Of a DNA stretch of 64,000 nt, positions 58,260 to 64,000 are shown one piece after another. The DNA comes from Balanoglossus misakiensis (lineage: Eukaryota > Hemichordata), in the NCBI GenBank assembly GCA_040954595.2, contig CM082587.2, positions 3,410,001-3,474,000 of the forward strand. Direction: 5' to 3'. Under the pieces are notes generated by a model that was not told the origin of the DNA, did no database searches, and saw nothing but the letters and a program-made list of their open reading frames with translations. The position numbers were made by a program, and so were the translations under genes. Positions within the stretch are counted from its first letter, which is position 1, and each line of letters begins with the position of its first letter.

Positions 58260-61032
58260 CGCCCAGTCGAGGCGTAAAAGTGGTCTTTGGTGGATAACAT
58301 CAAAGTGGACGATTGATGTCAAGACCTAAACTGGAAGGAATGAGGAGAGACAGAGACAGAGACAGATCGAAAGAGAGAGGAGTCTGATCAACTTGAGAAG
58401 AAGTACTGCAATTTGCGGAGAAGTCCGAATCTGCTACCAAACAGCGGCACCAACATCTGTGTCATCAGCGACTCTCCGTAGCCAACGTTACCATCTGCAA
58501 AGACTTGCACCATGGGCAAAGACGTTCTCTGGTCATTGAATGGGGTCACTGGACGTTTCCTTTCAAGTGACATTTTGTTCTCATTACCATCTTGTTGTGT
58601 GACAAGCCAACGAATTCATCGTGTTGGCTTGTGTTGGCTGCCCTGGGTTAGATTGGGCCATTTTGGCCCGGAAATTGCACCATTCCTGAAGGAGGAAGCA
58701 GTCGTCAACCATACCATCTACCTCCCTCCCTCCCTCCCTACCCACTCGGCTGCGGATCCCTGATGGGATGAATAACATCTTGTGCAATTTCCAATTTCCC
58801 CAGGACGTGAGGTGGTCTGTTGTGTCATGACATGACATCGACAGACCTCAGCCCATTACACCAACTGAACATTATGGCCAACGATTGGCAGCAACGGTTG
58901 GCCGAAATTCTTTTTCCTCTGCACGATGGCGCTCCGTGTAGGAATTTGCCCGTTGATGAAAGAGGTAGCAAGCAGAAGTCCAAGTTCGTGATAACATCTT
59001 GAAGAAACTTGCGAAGAAATATGACTGAAGGATACCATCAAAGAAATGGAAGTATGAAGTCAGACTTGTCAACATCAGGAAGTTGATCATTCAGCAAAGA
59101 AGTACATGACCAACTGTGGAAGTTAGTGTGAAACCATCCGTGGAGAAAAAAAGTTAATGATATAAGGGACCAACAATATAGACAGACTTCCAGATATGTT
59201 CACTCACCAAAGACCACTCACGCTCAATTACCTTCTTCAAAAAAGGTGTTGAAATATGGATTAGTCCATTCAATATATACAGGATAATTAAAACCATTCA
59301 TATTCCACCAAAGAGAGTAGTTGTTATTGGTCATTTCAGTAGTAACCACGTACGATAGACAGTATACACATGATGACTGACAATGAGGGCAACAGTGTAT
59401 TTTGATGACTGAGGGCGCTGCTAGTCACAAATAAAACAGTCTTGTTTTGGTGTGACTGGCAGTCCCGAATATGTCAGTCATCATGTGTTTTATAACACAC
59501 CAAACAATAATTCAACACAGTAAATTCGTTTGACTTCCGATCTCTAGTTCTTATAGCCGGCCACGCGCACACTATCATTAGCAGATAACGCATCTTTGTG
59601 CACTGATGCCATACAATGGCTGGTGTCCAGAATGGACACGCCTATCCTGCTAGTATGTAACTGAATAATAAGTAACTAAATAATATAACAAAGCACTAGA
59701 ACTGTTGTGTGAAAGATCAATAGTTAACAGTTGCCAAGGGATTGGAGTTGAAAGTACGGCAACATATTTAGAGTGACTGTCCCCGGGGCTCGCACAATGA
59801 CACGACCATCCCCAGTTTTTTCTCCACTCCAAACGCAGTTATCGATTCTGATAACCCCCCAAAAAGACACGACACTTCAGAACGCTGATATATATTTTAA
59901 CGGTTTTATATAAATCATGTTACCATGGCGACAAAGAAGCTACAAGTCTCACTCTTTCCTATCATCTAATCCGCTCTCCATTTCCAAGAATCTCCAGAAA
60001 GACGCTTTGTGTAAGGACGTCAAAAGTTGCGCAAATTCAACATCTGCGTATCTGCTAAGCACACTTAATCAGGTACAGAGTCATAGAAAACAGCACAGTG
60101 TGAATTCTCATCTATAGTACCTTCATGCGCGTGTACTCGTCGTCATGTGTAGTGACGTCATCATTTCAAAAATCGCAGCAAACGTGATGGCAGTTGAGTG
60201 ATCAGATGTACAAATTACATAAACACCATTGATAGATTCAAATAAGAGAGAACACAATTGTCAATTCTCGACATTCTTCGACGCCGTATATGCTCTTAGC
60301 GAGAAGATTCACAACAGTATTTCTCTCGTGTTTTTTTCACTGCTTAATCTTTTCGATTGGTCGCCGAACTTCAATGAAACCACAAAAAAAGTTTTGTCAT
60401 CACACAGCAAGGCGAGATAACGAGTAGATGTCAATTATATGCGTTTTCTACGTTTTTCGAGTCATTTCAAACACACGCGTCCATTATTCGTCGACACTCA
60501 AGGAGAAGAGACGGAAAGATGAAGTACTATTTGAGTAGGATGTCACCGGGCAGTACCGTTTAATGTGAGCACTGCCCCACAGCCAAGCTGTCGGCCATTC
60601 AGGCATCGTCTTGCATTCCTGTGAAATAAAGTGGAATCGTGATACACCATATCAAACATATGTATATCGACTTCGAGGTATGCATGTAGATATTTACGTG
60701 AGTGTGCCTGCGTGTCCTTGGAAAGTCAACTTGGAACAAAGCACGCAGCAAAAAAAACAAGCGAATTTGATGCATCCTCAAAACCTTACCTCGTTTACTG
60801 GGAAGAATAATGCCATCTTAATAAGCGATGCGAGCTCCCAACATGGTCATAAAGATAGTTGAAAAAACCATGATTATGTCACTGCTCAAACCACTTGCAT
60901 GATCTATAAATTGAATATGAAACATCGATTACAAGTCAGAGAGATTTCACCAAAAAGTTGTGCATGTATATTTTGACTGTTTTATCAGTATTTTTGCACC
61001 CCAACCTCACCCCAAACTCCACCCCATTGCTA
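58260..61032. other. CM1 gene 3' UTR and intergenic sequence
   Basis: The 3' untranslated region probably runs to an AATAAA at about 59430, which lies inside a foldback element (59367-59488). From 59500 to 61030 I see no conserved coding sequence. The short open frames near 59917, 60229 and 60611 lack domain or splice support. Confidence 0.5.
59366..59488. mobile_element. Foldback/MITE-like element with 16-bp perfect terminal inverted repeats
   Basis: The element begins ACACATGATGACTGAC and ends GTCAGTCATCATGTGT. Internal similarity of the arms continues (GCTGCTAGTCACAAA against TTTGGTGTGACTGGCAG). An AATAAA word sits between the arms at about 59430, so the element may supply the poly(A) signal of the CM1 gene. 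Confidence 0.65.
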
Positions 61033-61861
61033 TTAGGAACAACTGAGTTGGCCAGGGGGCAAAACGGCAAATCGCGCTGGTGAAAGGTTTATGTGGTCAC
61101 CTGCGACCGTCGCCGGCTCCGTCCCGTTCACAGTGGAGTCTGTTCCTCCAGCGGGGTTTGTCCCTCCAGCGGGGTTTGTCCCTGCACCGGGCGCGTCACT
61201 ACCAGTTACCGCCTGAGTGGGACCTGCAGTTCCCGGTGCCGTAGTAGGCCCTATATAAATAAACCAGGTATGAACCGGAATGCTCACATGTACATAGTTT
61301 GATAAAAGACTGAGTCTGAGAATATGCAAATTTAAGCAAAAAATATCAAATTTATCTTTCTTACAAAGCAACTTATCTCTATTAACCATTACTATCTTAA
61401 TGAAATCACTATTTATAGTGAAAATTGAATTTTCAATATGGAAATTAACAGGATGCTGAAAACTGTCTCATAACCTAGTCAAATCTCGGCCAGCAAGTTT
61501 CATCACATGTATGGAGATCAAAAGTACATATAAAATAACTGAATTCCAACTTTTCCAATTTACCATCAACTCTTGTGATTTCAACTGACACATTGCACCA
61601 ATAACAGTGCTTGAATAACGTTCTTAAACCCACCAGTGGTTGTTGCCTGTGACTCTGACACCAAGCACACTGCGAAGATAAACACCGCCAATACAGCTAC
61701 CAACCAACTTGCCCTGCAAGTAAAAAAAGGTCCGCACTACTATACCACTGAAGTACACCCGGTTACTGACTTCTACCAAATGGAGTTATATCTATACATG
61801 TACTCTGATGTGATAAAAGTATCTGGCGAAGAAGAAACCACACGAATACAGACCTTGCCAT
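61033..61861 (-). CDS. Small secreted Thr/Gly/Pro-rich protein, 3 coding exons, 101 aa
   Basis: Not a recognised family. Exons in transcript order: 61861-61854, 61713-61634, 61250-61033. Sum 306 nt, an exact multiple of three. The N-terminus MARASWLVAVLAVFIFAVCL reads as a signal peptide, followed by VSESQATTTGPTTAPGTAGP and two copies of GTNPAG. The mature part is about 75 residues, rich in Thr, Gly, Pro and Ala, with an N-V-T-like NGT sequon. It ends in a plain tail with a single Cys (QLSCS). This composition suits an O-glycosylated mucin-like or linker peptide. The first donor (GTCTGT) is weak, so the first exon is the least certain part. No domain allows a functional call. Confidence 0.5.
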
Positions 61862-63593
61862 CTTGCAGTTCTTGTTGTTGCTCACTGCTGCAGGAAATCT
61901 CTTCTGTGATCAGCTAGCTGAGATGGGACGAGCTTTATTGAAGTCGGTCGTCATGAAGATCATAACAGTTTGAAACAAAACAGAGTAACCAGGGGGGATA
62001 AGGATTAAAATTGTATCGTCTAACCAGGCTTGACTGCAATGTTAACTTTTGATGCGATTCTGCGACGTGATTGGTTCGTGTTGTGACATAAATCATAGCT
62101 GATTATTCGTTCTGTCACGCAGTGGAGATATGAAGGGAATATTCACACGTAGTATACAGTGTCATTTGGATTTTTGAAATGTGGAATACGGTAGCAGAGG
62201 AATAATATTTAATTAGTAGAACTATCTCTCTCGGTTCCGGAATTGAAACGGGGAAGAGTTAATGCAGTGAACGGAATCAAGCAATAACCAACTGTAGTCT
62301 GTATATACTGACCACTGAAGTGAATGACCTGAATGACCCAGTTAATTAAACGCTGTTGGCAAAACAGGAGTAAGAAAAGTCAAGTAGCATGTATTGCCGT
62401 CTCGTATCCCCACCCCACCCCCACCCCGTTTGCATCCGCGGGTTTGCTTTGGTGAAAGAACGGGGTGTGGTGTCACTGGACTTTACCTTTTGGTGCTGAT
62501 GTTATATCACAACATTTGCCATGTTTACTGTGATCACCATGGGACACGCGAAAATAACAATAAGGAAACTAACATCATGTATTATTTTTGTCTTACATTG
62601 CACAAGAGGAAAATGCGTTTGATTCCGTTTTCACGTTTTTAGGTTATCTTTGCAGTATACAGCTTATTAACGCGTTCGTAGTTTCTACATGCGTCCTTCA
62701 TTTTCTTTGGTAAGAATTACATGTACAAGCATATTATGCTGATGTGTGAAGGTTATCTGTCCAGAGGATACTTCAGAGTCGATTCAAGATTCGATCAAAT
62801 TGCCATAAGAAGTAACACCCCACTCGCATTGATGACAACGTCATTCATTCATTCATTCATTCATTCATTCATGCAAGTCTGAAAATACTCTGACATTCAA
62901 CATCTGTGGTTTGACATTTCCAAACATATATTCCGAGTTGTTATGGACAACGTGACACTGTGGAACTGCAAAGGTTGGGCGCGTTTGACCTAATCACATT
63001 TTTTAATGAATTGCTTGTGTATACGGTACCAGACAGACCTAGCAACCCTGAATTGACCGTCAAGGCTTTATTCCAAACGTATGTACGAAATTTGGTACGT
63101 GAGTAAATATTTAACAAGTTGTCTGTCAAATCCTAGTAGCAACAGTTGTCATAACTGTCGGTATAAGTAGGTCGGAAAGAGGGGTGTTTGTCGATAATTA
63201 ATTGGTACAATAATTGACAGTGGCAATGTTCATGAATTGCATTTTAACCCCGTTACGGTGTCCAACTAGGACAAGAATCGTGCAATTCGTGTCCACACAT
63301 GTAAATGTCCGAACCAGAACGTGTCCGGACGGACATAAACACCCCTCGTCGACTGGGACAAATAATGTCCAGACATGGAGCCGCAGAAATGCAGTTATTT
63401 CTATCAGTGTGTACCATACTTTGTCTCTCTCATGTCTGGTGACTCATTTGAAAATTGGCAATACACCGTTTACATGATAACATGACCCTGTGAACGGAGG
63501 CAAATACTTTAAGGCCTATCCATGATCAATAGTTAGCCAACTTGTTAGCGACGCATTTTCGTAGCTATGAAACACACCGAGAACGAATAATGC
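61862..63593. other. Intergenic region
   Basis: This holds the presumed promoter of the small secreted-protein gene, a C-rich CCCCACC tract near 62400 and an (ATTC)n microsatellite at 62842-62872. No convincing gene was seen. Confidence 0.5.
62842..62872. repeat. (CATT)n microsatellite
   Basis: About eight tandem copies of the tetranucleotide CATT occur without interruption. Confidence 0.95.
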
Positions 63594-63860
63594 TCAAGGG
63601 TTGAAGGACTTTCTTGATGAATGCCGGCAGCAGTACCGACTATCGACGCGTTTTTTACTGAGTTTCTGTAGCTCAACCGCCAATCTCTGGCCGATCTCAG
63701 TAATATAAACCCTTTCCGTGTTGTATTCCTTCACATTGCTGTGGGCATCAGCCTGTTGCGTTTGTACATTGAAACTCCTGTCCACAGGACTTCTCCTTTT
63801 GGATACTGTGCCGATCGATTGAGTGTCTGGCATGAATCCATCGCACGCACAGATCTGGAG
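63594..63860 (-). CDS. Probable 3'-terminal exon of a gene extending beyond the right edge
   Basis: After an acceptor-like CTCCAG on the minus strand, an open frame reads ICACDGFMPDTQSIGTVSKR through FNVQTQQADAHSNVKEYN, VYITEIGQRLAVELQKLSKK and a basic tail (RYCCRHSSRKSFNP), then a stop codon. It looks like a C-terminal exon with an amphipathic helix before a basic end. The upstream exons would lie beyond position 64000. The family is not recognised, and a chance open frame is possible. Confidence 0.3.
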   Translation of the reverse strand, partial: LQICACDGFMPDTQSIGTVSKRRSPVDRSFNVQTQQADAHSNVKEYNTERVYITEIGQRLAVELQKLSKKRVDSRYCCRHSSRKSFNP

Positions 63861-64000
63861 CAAACAAATGGTTTACACAAACAGCAAATCCCATAAACAC
63901 GACAAAATAAGACACTATCTTGTCTAATTACACCATGATCATCCTAGCACCCGAAGATTTTTACTTATCTAATACAAACAACAGAGACCCCAAACACATG

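Noticed and set aside
63594-63860. BH3-like helix
   Set aside because: The segment ITEIGQRLAVELQKL lacks the Leu-x3-Gly-Asp core of BH3 motifs.
1-64000. CRISPR arrays, bacterial operons, insertion sequences, rRNA or tRNA genes
   Set aside because: Spliceosomal introns show this to be animal nuclear DNA. No regularly spaced repeat-spacer array was seen, and no tRNA or rRNA signature was noticed, although short RNA genes could be missed without a structure search.

Overview
The window is eukaryotic nuclear DNA from an animal. Its genes have many short exons bounded by GT..AG, introns of about 80 bp to 1.5 kb, poly(A) signals, trinucleotide microsatellites, foldback elements and frequent ACATGTAC-type palindromes. 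The gene set (XAB2, ZZZ3, HNMT-like, laminin, a CM1 centrosomal protein) together with gene spacing suggests a marine invertebrate deuterostome such as a lancelet or acorn worm. That placement is inference; the sequence alone does not decide it.

Layout. 1-5361: no gene; a CCAAT-rich promoter lies at its right end. 5362-11567 (+): XAB2/SYF1 splicing factor, 21 exons, 850 aa. 12664-17316 (-): an unrecognised nuclear protein with a GATA-like Cys finger and a huge Gln-rich tail, 11 exons, 930 aa, tail-to-tail with XAB2 and head-to-head with the next gene. 18730-23409 (+): ZZZ3 (SANT + ZZ), 10 coding exons, about 1089 aa. 24491-25614 (-): histamine N-methyltransferase-like enzyme, 3 exons, 291 aa. 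25615-28050: intergenic, with a foldback element. 28051-42710 (-): a laminin chain of 35 coding exons and 2104 aa. 42711-48202: repeat-rich intergenic DNA. 48203-58259 (+): a CM1-domain coiled-coil protein of the centrosomin/CDK5RAP2/myomegalin type, 17 coding exons, 1650 aa, with tandemly duplicated N-terminal exons. 61033-61861 (-): a small secreted Thr/Gly/Pro-rich protein, 101 aa. 63594-63860 (-): the probable last exon of a gene entering from the right.

The exon chains were assembled by hand from splice sites, reading phase and remembered family sequence. In all six large models and the small one the summed coding length is an exact multiple of three, which is strong internal support. 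Individual junctions may still be off by a base or two.

The most unusual item is the laminin. It joins a beta-type N-terminal half (LN, LE repeats, laminin IV type B domain) to an alpha/gamma-type laminin IV type A domain. More LE repeats, a beta-like Cys hinge and about 575 residues of coiled coil follow, ending in a gamma-like Cys tail. It has no LG domains, no beta-knob cysteine cluster and no gamma C-terminal glutamate. I know of no standard alpha, beta or gamma chain with this order.

The genes do not form a pathway. XAB2 (splicing, transcription-coupled repair), ZZZ3 (ATAC histone acetyltransferase) and the Gln-rich protein are nuclear. The HNMT-like enzyme is cytosolic, the laminin is basement membrane and the CM1 protein is centrosomal.
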